A program made the position numbers and the translations under genes. From assembly GCA_028690275.1 (NCBI GenBank), contig JAQVBN010000009.1:1-11226 (forward strand): a stretch of 11,226 nucleotides of DNA, given 5' to 3'. Shown one piece after another: positions 4,542 through 11,065 of this stretch. Below the pieces are notes generated by a model, which was not told where the DNA came from, did no database searches, and worked only from the letters and a program-made list of their open reading frames with translations. The stretch is from Minisyncoccota bacterium (lineage in GTDB: Bacteria; Patescibacteriota; Minisyncoccia; Minisyncoccales; Minisyncoccaceae). The stretch's first letter is position 1. Each line of letters opens with the position of its first letter.

Positions 4542-6991
4542 AATGTTGTGGCTGAGGCAACTTTATCCCCCTCCCTTAATTTCATTATTTTAACTCCTTG
4601 AGTATCACGACCTAATCGTGGGATACTCGAAATCTTTGTTCTTATTGTTTGTCCTTTTTGAGAAATAACAATTAAATCTTCCTGCTCTTGAACAATTTGA
4701 GGTTTAACAATCATACCCGTCTTACTTGTGACTTTAGAAATTTTAATTCCTGTTCCTCCTCTTTTTTGAACCTTATAATCTGAAATTTGAGTGATCTTTC
4801 CATATCCATTTTCAGATAAAACAAGAACTCCAGAATCTTGAACATCTTTTGAAATTATAATTGCCCCCACAACTTTATCGTCTGCCTTAAGTCTAATACC
4901 TCTAATTCCAGAAGCTTGACGTCCCATTGGTCTTACGTCAGAATCTTTAAATTTGATAGACATTCCTTTTTGAGTAGCAAGTAAAATATCGTCTCCGTCG
5001 TTAATTCTTTTAACCTCACACAAAGTGTCTCCTGGTTTTAAGCTCATTGCGATAAGACCGCTTCTTCTTACGTTTTCAAAATCCTTAATTTTTGTTTTCT
5101 TAACCACTCCCTTTTCTGTGGTCATGATTAAATATCCATTAGTGTCATCATTTTTATTAAGTGCAAGAATAGATAATATCTTATCATTAGGAGCTATTTC
5201 TAAGAAATTCATAATTCCCTTTCCCTTATTAGCTCTCAAACCTTCTGGAACATCGTAAGCTTTTGTTCTAAAAACCTTACCTGAATCGGTAAAAAAGAAT
5301 AATGTATCGTGAGTATTAATGCTTAAGAAGTGGTCTATTTCATCCTCCTCTCTAGTTTTCATTCCAACGGTACCTACACCTCCCCTCTTTTGCTTTTTAT
5401 ACTCATCAGGATTCATTCTCTTGATGTATCCCCCTTTAGTTAGAGTAATAATAGATTCCTCTTCTGGGACTAAGTCTTCAATAGAGATTTCCCCTGCCTT
5501 TCCTGGAATAACAACAGTTCTCCTCTCGTCTCCATACTCTTTCTTAATCTCTAGTAATTCTTCCTTTAGAACTTCTCTTTGTTTTTCTTCGCTACTCAAA
5601 ATCAATTCGTAACCTTTAATTGTTTTTAAAAGTTCTTTAAGCTCATCTTCTGTGTTCTTCTTTTCTAATTTTGCTAATTGATGTAATTTAATTTCAAGAA
5701 TAGCATCAGCTTGTGGAATTGATAGTTTAAATTTTTTAACTAAATTATCTCTTGCCTCTTCTTTTGTTTTAGAAGATCTAATGGTATCAATAACCTCATC
5801 TATTCTATCAAGAGCAATAATTAAACCTTCTAAAATATGAGCTCTTTCTTTAGCTTTAGCAAGATTAAAGGTTGTCCTTCTAAGAAGAACTTCTATTCTA
5901 TGCTTCAAGTATTCATCTAAAACCTCTTTAAGACTTAAAACTCTTGGCTCAATACCATTAACAAGAGCAATCATGTTTAAATGATATGTTTTTTGTAAAT
6001 CAGAGAATTTGTATAAGAAATTAAGAACTTTCTTTGGGATAACTCCTCTATGAAGATCTATTACAATTCTTAATCCGTCTTTATCCGACTCATCAATAAT
6101 ATCTTTTATTCCTTCAACTCTCTTTGTTTGAACTAAATTAGCAAAAGTAGTAATTAAAATAGACTTATCCACCTGATAAGGAATTTCTGAAATTATTATT
6201 TGAGCTCCTCCTTTTTCTTTTTCGATAATATCAACTTTTCCCCTAGCCACAAAAGACCCTTTTCCTTGCAAGTAAGCTGATTGAATAGCTTGTTCATCAA
6301 AAATAATTCCTCTAGTAGGAAAATCTGGTCCTTTAATAAATTTAAATATTTCTACTGGTTCTGCTTCTTTATTATCGATTAAATAAATCAAAGCATCACA
6401 AACTTCATTTAAATTGTGTGGCGGAATGTTTGTCGCCATTCCAACGGCAATACCAGTAGCTCCGTTCAAAAGCAAGTTTGGCATTGGCGCAGGTAATACT
6501 TTTGGCTCTAGTCTAGTAGCATCGTAATTATCCATCATATCAACCGTATCTTTATCAATATCTCTAAGCATTTCTTCTCCAATCTTTTCTAATCTACATT
6601 CTGTATATCTTTGTGCTGCTGGTGGATCTCCATCAATAGAACCAAAATTTCCTTGACCTCTAATTAAAGGATATCTCAAAGAAAAAGTTTGAGCCATTCT
6701 AACCAAAGCTCCATAAACAGAAGAATCTCCGTGTGGATGATATTTTCCTAAAACATCTCCAGTAACCGCAGCTGATTTTCTAAATTTTGTATCATGCCTG
6801 GCTCCCATTCCATACATAGCAAAAAGAATCCTCCTTTGCACAGGCTTCATTCCGTCTCTTACATCAGGAAGTGCACGAGAAACAATAACAGACATAGCAT
6901 AGTCAAGATAGCTTTCTTGCATCTCTTTTCCTATTTCTACAATCCTTACTTCTCCTATATTATTTATTTCTTCTGGTTTTTCTTCTTTCAT
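4538..6991 (-). CDS. gyrA: DNA gyrase subunit A
   Basis: The 817-residue breakage-reunion subunit of type IIA topoisomerase, which introduces negative supercoils together with GyrB (not in this window). The N-terminal domain carries the family start [17 protein letters not shown] and the catalytic tyrosine Y129 in AAQRYTE. The quinolone-pocket segment [17 protein letters not shown] has S90 where E. coli has S83 and G94 where E. coli has D87. A long coiled-coil and tower region lies at about 330-490. The C-terminal pinwheel from about 495 contains the canonical GyrA box QKRGGVG (534-540), which separates it from ParC, plus a second copy-like QKRGGTG (742-748). It ends right after the last blade, without the acidic tail of E. 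coli GyrA. It starts 6 bases after the MBL-like gene and overlaps the methyltransferase by 4 bases. Confidence 0.97.
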   Translation of the reverse strand: MKEEKPEEINNIGEVRIVEIGKEMQESYLDYAMSVIVSRALPDVRDGMKPVQRRILFAMYGMGARHDTKFRKSAAVTGDVLGKYHPHGDSSVYGALVRMAQTFSLRYPLIRGQGNFGSIDGDPPAAQRYTECRLEKIGEEMLRDIDKDTVDMMDNYDATRLEPKVLPAPMPNLLLNGATGIAVGMATNIPPHNLNEVCDALIYLIDNKEAEPVEIFKFIKGPDFPTRGIIFDEQAIQSAYLQGKGSFVARGKVDIIEKEKGGAQIIISEIPYQVDKSILITTFANLVQTKRVEGIKDIIDESDKDGLRIVIDLHRGVIPKKVLNFLYKFSDLQKTYHLNMIALVNGIEPRVLSLKEVLDEYLKHRIEVLLRRTTFNLAKAKERAHILEGLIIALDRIDEVIDTIRSSKTKEEARDNLVKKFKLSIPQADAILEIKLHQLAKLEKKNTEDELKELLKTIKGYELILSSEEKQREVLKEELLEIKKEYGDERRTVVIPGKAGEISIEDLVPEEESIITLTKGGYIKRMNPDEYKKQKRGGVGTVGMKTREEDEIDHFLSINTHDTLFFFTDSGKVFRTKAYDVPEGLRANKGKGIMNFLEIAPNDKILSILALNKNDDTNGYLIMTTEKGVVKKTKIKDFENVRRSGLIAMSLKPGDTLCEVKRINDGDDILLATQKGMSIKFKDSDVRPMGRQASGIRGIRLKADDKVVGAIIISKDVQDSGVLVLSENGYGKITQISDYKVQKRGGTGIKISKVTSKTGMIVKPQIVQEQEDLIVISQKGQTIRTKISSIPRLGRDTQGVKIMKLREGDKVASATTL

Positions 6992-6997
6992 AGTTCA

Positions 6998-7549
6998 CTA
7001 TTTTTTATTTAAAACAATAACTTCTGCTTTTTCAAGCTCTTCAAAATTCTTCTTCTGTGGTTTGTAAAAATCTACCGCCTCTTTTTCTGAAACTCCAACT
7101 CTCTTTAAGAATAATTCTGGATTATCGTAGTCCATTGGGATAACAACAGCTGGCTCTATTTGCTTAATCATTCTTGTCTTGTCATCTTCTCCGCCACCAA
7201 TAAATAGAACATCTATCAATCCTAAATTAGATAATTGTTCTTCTGTGAGTTCATCAAGATCAATTCCACCCAAATGACAAAGTTTCATTCCTTCGGCTTT
7301 GATAATAAAAATAAGACCACCTTCTTTTAGTGGAATACCTCTGATATAAACATCTTTTACTTCATATTCCCCAGCGGCAGTAATAGTAAAGCCTTTTTTA
7401 TACTCACTAGCATGAGTTAAGATTGAAATATCTATATCCTTCTTAGAAAAAATTTGCTCAATTGGATCGATAACAACAGAAACTGGCTCCTGAGTTTTTT
7501 CGTTAATAATAATTTCAAAACAAGTTTTACCGTACCAATATATTTTCAT
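6998..7549 (-). CDS. Metallo-beta-lactamase-fold protein with degenerate metal site
   Basis: A 183-residue protein resembling the UlaG-like branch of the MBL-fold hydrolases. It has the opening strand MKIYWYGKTCFEI, D28 in VVIDP, ILTHASEYKKG at 43-53, CHLGGID at 91-97, IDVLFIGGG at 112-120 and AVVIPMDYDNP at 134-144. Active members carry HxHxDH in the second block; here only H46 remains (THASEYK). The histidine of the usual pMHY block is D140. H92 is kept. The di-metal centre is therefore incomplete and hydrolase activity is doubtful; a structural, regulatory or single-metal role is possible. It follows tRNA-Gly closely and lies 6 bases upstream of gyrA, so the two are probably co-expressed. 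No Shine-Dalgarno is visible. No specific function is assigned. Confidence 0.8.
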   Translation of the reverse strand: MKIYWYGKTCFEIIINEKTQEPVSVVIDPIEQIFSKKDIDISILTHASEYKKGFTITAAGEYEVKDVYIRGIPLKEGGLIFIIKAEGMKLCHLGGIDLDELTEEQLSNLGLIDVLFIGGGEDDKTRMIKQIEPAVVIPMDYDNPELFLKRVGVSEKEAVDFYKPQKKNFEELEKAEVIVLNKK

Positions 7550-7571
7550 AAGCTTTAAAAATTAAATTAAT

Positions 7572-7646
7572 TGGAGCGGGCGAGCAGAATCGAACTGCCG
7601 TTTCGACCTTGGCAAGGTCGCGTAATAGCCACTATACAACGCCCGC
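7572..7646 (-). tRNA. tRNA-Gly(GCC), CCA encoded
   Basis: Acceptor GCGGGCG/CGCCCGC with discriminator U (typical for bacterial tRNA-Gly), followed by an encoded CCA. Anticodon stem CGACC/GGTCG closes loop TTGCCAA, anticodon GCC. T arm GGCAG-TTCGATT-CTGCT has one G-U pair. The D stem is short (GTA/TAC). It is the last of four tRNAs in a row and leads into the MBL-like gene. Confidence 0.95.
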
Positions 7647-7653
7647 TAACATG

Positions 7654-7726
7654 TGCTGAAGCTCGGAATCGAACCGAGATGGCATGTTTTTCAGACATGT
7701 GCCGTGACCGACTTGGCTACTTCAGC
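7654..7726 (-). tRNA. tRNA-Phe(GAA)
   Basis: Acceptor GCTGAAG/CTTCAGC with discriminator A. Anticodon stem CATGT/ACATG holds loop CTGAAAA, anticodon GAA. T arm CTCGG-TTCGATT-CCGAG. The D stem has three pairs (GCC/GGC) and the variable loop is four bases. CCA is not encoded (CAT follows). It lies 7 bases upstream of tRNA-Gly in the same cluster. Confidence 0.93.
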
Positions 7727-7735
7727 TAATTTTTT

Positions 7736-7812
7736 TGGTGGACGCAGCAGGACTCGAACCTGCAACCTTCTGTGTGTAAAACAGATGCTCTAGCCAATTG
7801 AGCTATGCGTCC
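7736..7812 (-). tRNA. tRNA-Val(UAC), CCA encoded
   Basis: Acceptor GGACGCA/TGCGTCC, discriminator A and encoded CCA. D arm GCTC/GAGC. Anticodon stem TCTGT/ACAGA holds loop TTTACAC, anticodon UAC. T arm GCAGG-TTCGAGT-CCTGC. All stems are fully paired. With tRNA-Val(GAC) at 8974-9047 it gives two Val isoacceptors in one window. Confidence 0.96.
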
Positions 7813-7827
7813 TTATGTTATGCTATG

Positions 7828-7911
7828 TGGGCGAAGGGAGACTTGAACTCCCACGGGATAACTCCCCTATGGCCCTCAACCATAGATGTCTACCGATTCC
7901 ATCATCCGCCC
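7828..7911 (-). tRNA. tRNA-Leu(GAG), overlapped by the endonuclease stop codon
   Basis: Acceptor GGGCGGA/TTCGCCC includes one G-U pair; discriminator A. Anticodon stem TATGG/CCATA holds loop TTGAGGG, anticodon GAG, reading CUC/CUU. A long variable arm is present and the T arm is GGGAG-TTCAAGT-CTCCC. CCA is not encoded. Its first base (7911) is also the last base of the TAG stop codon of the upstream LAGLIDADG gene. The tRNA itself is intact and shows no intron. Confidence 0.95.
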
Positions 7912-8522
7912 TAAATATTCTTCTCTATTGCATTTTTAATTTTAATATATTTTCTTGTAAGAAATATATTTTCTTTATTATAATACATTTTAGAAAATAA
8001 TTTAAGGGTGTCTTTTTTTGCAAATCTTAGACAATATTCTCTGTTCCCTTTGGTAAAAGAACCTTTACTATTAATTCTTTCATAAATTTCTTTCCTAATC
8101 CATTCCAAATGCTCTTTTGAAGCAGAGTGAAAAGAAAGATAAAACATAAAACTATTTTTCCATCTTTTATCAAAATAAGAATAAAAACTTCCATCGCCAT
8201 CAAAATGTCCTCTCAAAAAATCATAAAAATATTTGCTTGGAATTAAAATTTTATTTATAGTTTTGGTTTTATTATTTTTAATACCAATACTATTCAAATA
8301 TTTATAAAATTTTATATTGCCAAATTGTATTCTATAATAAATATTCTTTGTTTTGCCATCTGATTTTGTTGATATTTTGTTTTTAAGATTTAAAATATTC
8401 TTAAATTTTTGTATCAATTCTAAATCTTTCGATGTAAATTCAATGTGCCTACCATCCTTGGAAAGATATCCATCAGTAACGATTAAACCTATTAAATAAG
8501 CTGTTGCTGATGTAATTTCCAC
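7911..8522 (-). CDS. Free-standing LAGLIDADG homing endonuclease
   Basis: A 203-residue protein with two LAGLIDADG helices: AYLIGLIVTDGYL (8-20, acidic D17) and YDFLRGHFDGDGS (100-112, acidic D110). The 93-residue spacing fits a single-chain, two-motif enzyme. Both catalytic acids are kept, so it may cleave a long DNA target site and promote its own spread. The start is a GTG (8522-8520) one base after the rplS stop, with no ATG near the first motif; translation is probably coupled to rplS. The TAG stop shares its G with the first base of tRNA-Leu. There is no space for an intron ribozyme and no intein splice motif, so it is free-standing. Base composition is extreme: four 60-base samples (7921-7980 and 8221-8400) hold 8, 8, 9 and 12 G+C, against 20 in 8581-8640 of rplS. 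That supports acquisition. Confidence 0.85.
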   Translation of the reverse strand: MEITSATAYLIGLIVTDGYLSKDGRHIEFTSKDLELIQKFKNILNLKNKISTKSDGKTKNIYYRIQFGNIKFYKYLNSIGIKNNKTKTINKILIPSKYFYDFLRGHFDGDGSFYSYFDKRWKNSFMFYLSFHSASKEHLEWIRKEIYERINSKGSFTKGNREYCLRFAKKDTLKLFSKMYYNKENIFLTRKYIKIKNAIEKNI

Positions 8523-8523
8523 T

Positions 8524-8949
8524 TTATCTAGCTTTAAGCCTTGCCTTTCTTCCCTTTGCTTCTCTTAAATAATAAAGTTTTGCCCTTCTTGCTTTCAACT
8601 TCTTAACAATTTCTATCTTTTCAACTAATGGGGAATGAATAGGAAAAGTTTTTTCTACGCCAACTCCTGAAACCATCTTTCTTACAGTTATTGTAGCACC
8701 AATTTCCTTTCCATGCTTTGCGAATAAAACTTGTCCTTCAAAAGCTTGAACTCTTTCTTTGTTCTTATCTTTAATCTTTTGATAAACTTTAACCATATCC
8801 CCTGCTTTAAATTCAGGAATATCTTTCTTTAATTGAAATTTTTTAAAATCTACCTCACTTAAAACCACTTCGGGAGCTTCTTCTTTTGGAACTTCTTCAA
8901 TTTTTACTTCTTCAGTAGTATCTTCTACCTTTTTAATTTCTTCTGCCAT
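8524..8949 (-). CDS. rplS: 50S ribosomal protein L19 with acidic N-terminal extension
   Basis: L19 sits at the subunit interface of the large ribosomal subunit. The core from about residue 35 is clear: LKKDIPEFKAGDMVKV, ERVQAFEGQV, ATITVRKMVSGVGVEKTFP, IHSPLVEKIEIV and the C-terminal basic RRAKLYYLREAKGRKA. Total length is 141 residues against about 115 in E. coli. The excess is an N-terminal tail (2-32) rich in Glu and Lys with no recognised motif; the ATG at 8949 is kept because no later ATG precedes the core. It follows tRNA-Val(GAC) by 24 bases, with the promoter ahead of that tRNA, so tRNA and rplS probably share a transcript. The stop is intact despite the adjoining endonuclease gene. 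Confidence 0.95.
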   Translation of the reverse strand: MAEEIKKVEDTTEEVKIEEVPKEEAPEVVLSEVDFKKFQLKKDIPEFKAGDMVKVYQKIKDKNKERVQAFEGQVLFAKHGKEIGATITVRKMVSGVGVEKTFPIHSPLVEKIEIVKKLKARRAKLYYLREAKGRKARLKAR

Positions 8950-8973
8950 AAATCTTACTTTAATAATAATGTG

Positions 8974-9047
8974 TGGGCGTATCCTGACTCGAACAGGAGA
9001 CCTTCACGATGTCAACGTGACACTCTAACCAACTGAGCTATACGCCC
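8974..9047 (-). tRNA. tRNA-Val(GAC)
   Basis: Acceptor GGGCGTA/TACGCCC, discriminator A. D arm GCTC/GAGT. Anticodon stem TCACG/CGTGA holds loop TTGACAT, anticodon GAC. T arm TCCTG-TTCGAGT-CAGGA. CCA is not encoded (CAC follows). It is the first gene after the promoter at 9083-9111 and leads directly into rplS. Confidence 0.95.
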
Positions 9048-9082
9048 ATAAAATAAGGAGCAATATAACTTTTTACTCGTTC

Positions 9083-9111
9083 AGTATATTGTATTTTTTA
9101 AAATAAGTCAA
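9083..9111 (-). promoter_or_regulatory. Strong sigma70-type promoter for tRNA-Val(GAC)-rplS and downstream genes
   Basis: On the minus strand TTGACT (9111-9106, five of six) is followed after exactly 17 bases by TATACT (9088-9083, five of six). The predicted start near 9076 lies about 29 bases before the tRNA. This is the best-matched promoter in the minus-strand half and could drive tRNA-Val, rplS, the endonuclease, four tRNAs and perhaps gyrA. Confidence 0.7.
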
Positions 9112-9134
9112 TAAAAATAATGGTTAAGGTCATT

Positions 9135-9211
9135 TGGTGCGCGAGGTGGGACTCGAACCCACGACCTCAGGTTTATAAGACCTGCGCTCTTACCAGCTGA
9201 GCTACACGCGC
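9135..9211 (-). tRNA. tRNA-Ile(UAU), CCA encoded
   Basis: Acceptor GCGCGTG/CTCGCGC with a U6-U67 mismatch, discriminator A and encoded CCA. D arm GCTC/GAGC. Anticodon stem CAGGT/ACCTG closes loop CTTATAA, so the anticodon is UAU and reads AUA directly. T arm GTGGG-TTCGAGT-CCCAC. A37 follows U36, the context modified to t6A by the TsaD pathway. Most bacteria instead read AUA with a CAU-anticodon tRNA carrying lysidine. G1 (9211) directly abuts the ftsH stop codon (9212-9214), so the tRNA is likely cut out of the ftsH transcript. Confidence 0.93.
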
Positions 9212-11050
9212 TTAAGCCTTTAATAACTTCTCAAAAGCCTCTCTTTCCAGAGTCTCTTTCTCTATCAATTCTTTTGTAATTCTTTCTAAAACTTCTTTGT
9301 ATTTAATTAAAATCTGCTTTGCCTTCTCTTCTGCTTCTATCATAATGTTTTTTACCTCTGCGTCAATTTTTAATGCAGTGTCTTCAGAATAATTTTTCTG
9401 ATCAGCCCCTTCGTATCCTAAAAATATCTCTGTTTCTTTTTCACCAAAAACAGTTGGTCCTAAAGAAGACATTCCCAATTCTTTTACAATCTTTCTTGCT
9501 ACGCGTGAAGCTCTCTTCAAATCATCTGAAGCTCCGGAACTTACCTCTCCAAAAATTAATTTTTCAGTTAAATATCCTCCCAAAAGAATAGAAATATCAG
9601 CCATAAAATCAGATTTTCTTTTAAATCCTCTTTCTTTATCAGGAACCTGTAATGTATACCCTGCTGCCATACCTCTACCAATAATAGAAATTTTTCTTAC
9701 AGGCTCTCCGTTTGGAACAAACGAAGCAACTAAAGCATGACCAGCTTCATGATAAGCAGCAATTTTTTTATCCTCATCTGTAATAATTCTACTCTTTTTC
9801 TCTGGTCCCAAAAGAACCTTTTCAATAGATTCTAAAACGTTCTTTTGTAAGACTTTTTCTTCTCCTAATTTAGCAGTTAAAATAGCGGCTTCATTAACAA
9901 CGTTTTCTAAATCAGCACCAGAAAAACCAGGAGTTCTTTCCGCCACTTCTCTTAAATTAACATCATCCGCAAGAGGTTTGTTTTTAGAGTGTATCTTAAG
10001 AATATCTTCTCTTTCTTGAATATCTGGAAGATTAACAACCACCTTTCTATCAAATCTACCTGGACGAAGTAAGGCTGGATCTAAAACATCAACTCTATTT
10101 GTTGCTCCGATAATAATAATTTTATCATTCTTTTCAAAACCATCCATCTCGGTTAAAAGTTGATTTAGGGTTTGCTCTCTCTCTTCGTTTCCTCCAGACA
10201 TTGAAGGACCTCTTACCTTTCCAATACTATCTAACTCATCGATAAAAATTAAACATGGTTGTTGTTTTTTAGCTGCCTCAAAAAGACTTCTTACCCTTGA
10301 AGAACCAATTCCGACAAATAATTCAATAAAAGATGAACCTGAAACATAAAAGAAAGGAACATTACTTTCTCCAGCGATTGCTCTAGCTAAAAGTGTTTTT
10401 CCGCATCCAGCCGGACCAACCAAAAGGACTCCCTTTGGTATTTTTGCACCCATCTTTAGATATTTTTGTGGGTGTTTTAAGAAATCAACAATCTCGGAAA
10501 GTTCTTCTTTCTCTTCCTTAAGACCAGCAACATCGTTAAAAGTTACCTTTGTGTCATTATTTTTAGTAAACATTTTTGCCTTTGACTTCGCAAAATCAAA
10601 GCTTTGGGTCATTCCCCCCTTACCTTTTTTTAAAAAGAAGAAAAAGAATACTGCGATAAGCACAAAAGGAAGAACAACCATTAATAGAAAAGGCATAAGC
10701 CATTCTGAAGCATCTTCTTTGTAAACAAAACTTACCTCCTGAAGTTTTCCTTCATCAATATTAAAATATGATAGATTTTCTGTTAAAGTTATCCCCTCTT
10801 CTTTCTTAATCTTAAGCTTAGAATCGTCATTTAAATAAACAAGGACGTTATTTTGAGAAACCTCTACTTTAGATACTTCTCCAGCATTAATACGCTCGGC
10901 TAATTGAGGAACGGTTGCTTCTTCTATTTTTTCTTGATTAAAATAATCAAAACCTGTGACGCTTAGAAGAAGTCCTAGTGAACAAAATATAAAAATAACA
11001 AAAAATATATTTTTTAACAATCCTTTAAAAAAAAGGTTCTTTTTTTTCAT
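9212..11050 (-). CDS. ftsH: ATP-dependent zinc metalloprotease FtsH
   Basis: A membrane-anchored AAA+ protease that extracts and degrades damaged membrane proteins and regulatory substrates as a hexamer. Two transmembrane helices (about 12-32 and 117-140) bracket a small extracytoplasmic domain. The AAA module has Walker A GPAGCGKT (212-219; the usual form is GPPGTGKT), pore motif F245-V246-G247, Walker B LIFIDE (267-272) and a second region of homology with GATNR and the arginines of LLRPGRFDR (328-336). The protease domain has HEAGH (434-438) and the third zinc ligand, probably D510 in GASDDL. The length of 612 is normal. The gene starts 15 bases after the S1-domain gene, with no terminator between them. 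Its TAA stop abuts tRNA-Ile with no spacer, so no independent 3' untranslated region exists. Confidence 0.97.
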   Translation of the reverse strand: MKKKNLFFKGLLKNIFFVIFIFCSLGLLLSVTGFDYFNQEKIEEATVPQLAERINAGEVSKVEVSQNNVLVYLNDDSKLKIKKEEGITLTENLSYFNIDEGKLQEVSFVYKEDASEWLMPFLLMVVLPFVLIAVFFFFFLKKGKGGMTQSFDFAKSKAKMFTKNNDTKVTFNDVAGLKEEKEELSEIVDFLKHPQKYLKMGAKIPKGVLLVGPAGCGKTLLARAIAGESNVPFFYVSGSSFIELFVGIGSSRVRSLFEAAKKQQPCLIFIDELDSIGKVRGPSMSGGNEEREQTLNQLLTEMDGFEKNDKIIIIGATNRVDVLDPALLRPGRFDRKVVVNLPDIQEREDILKIHSKNKPLADDVNLREVAERTPGFSGADLENVVNEAAILTAKLGEEKVLQKNVLESIEKVLLGPEKKSRIITDEDKKIAAYHEAGHALVASFVPNGEPVRKISIIGRGMAAGYTLQVPDKERGFKRKSDFMADISILLGGYLTEKLIFGEVSSGASDDLKRASRVARKIVKELGMSSLGPTVFGEKETEIFLGYEGADQKNYSEDTALKIDAEVKNIMIEAEEKAKQILIKYKEVLERITKELIEKETLEREAFEKLLKA

Positions 11051-11065
11051 GAGAAAATATATTAA

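Noticed and set aside
5025..5612. Plus-strand open frames opposite gyrA
   Set aside because: They are antisense to well-supported gyrA coding sequence, have hydrophobic/Ser-rich composition typical of reversed AT-rich genes, and match no family pattern.
7815..8000. Plus-strand small frame across tRNA-Leu(GAG)
   Set aside because: It runs antisense through an intact tRNA and the end of the endonuclease gene; its sequence is explained by those features.
7828..8522. Intron or intein hosting the LAGLIDADG gene
   Set aside because: rplS and tRNA-Leu(GAG) are both complete, the gene touches both, and there is no room for a ribozyme and no intein splice blocks.
9100..9134. Terminator after tRNA-Ile
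   Set aside because: A T-rich run follows the tRNA on the minus strand, but only a 4-bp stem (AATG/CATT) can be drawn before it, too weak to call.
2504..9211. Alternative genetic code with TGA as Gly
   Set aside because: TGA ends tsaD, the PrsW-like gene, gyrA and the methyltransferase at expected family lengths and in coupled ATGA junctions, so it is a stop.
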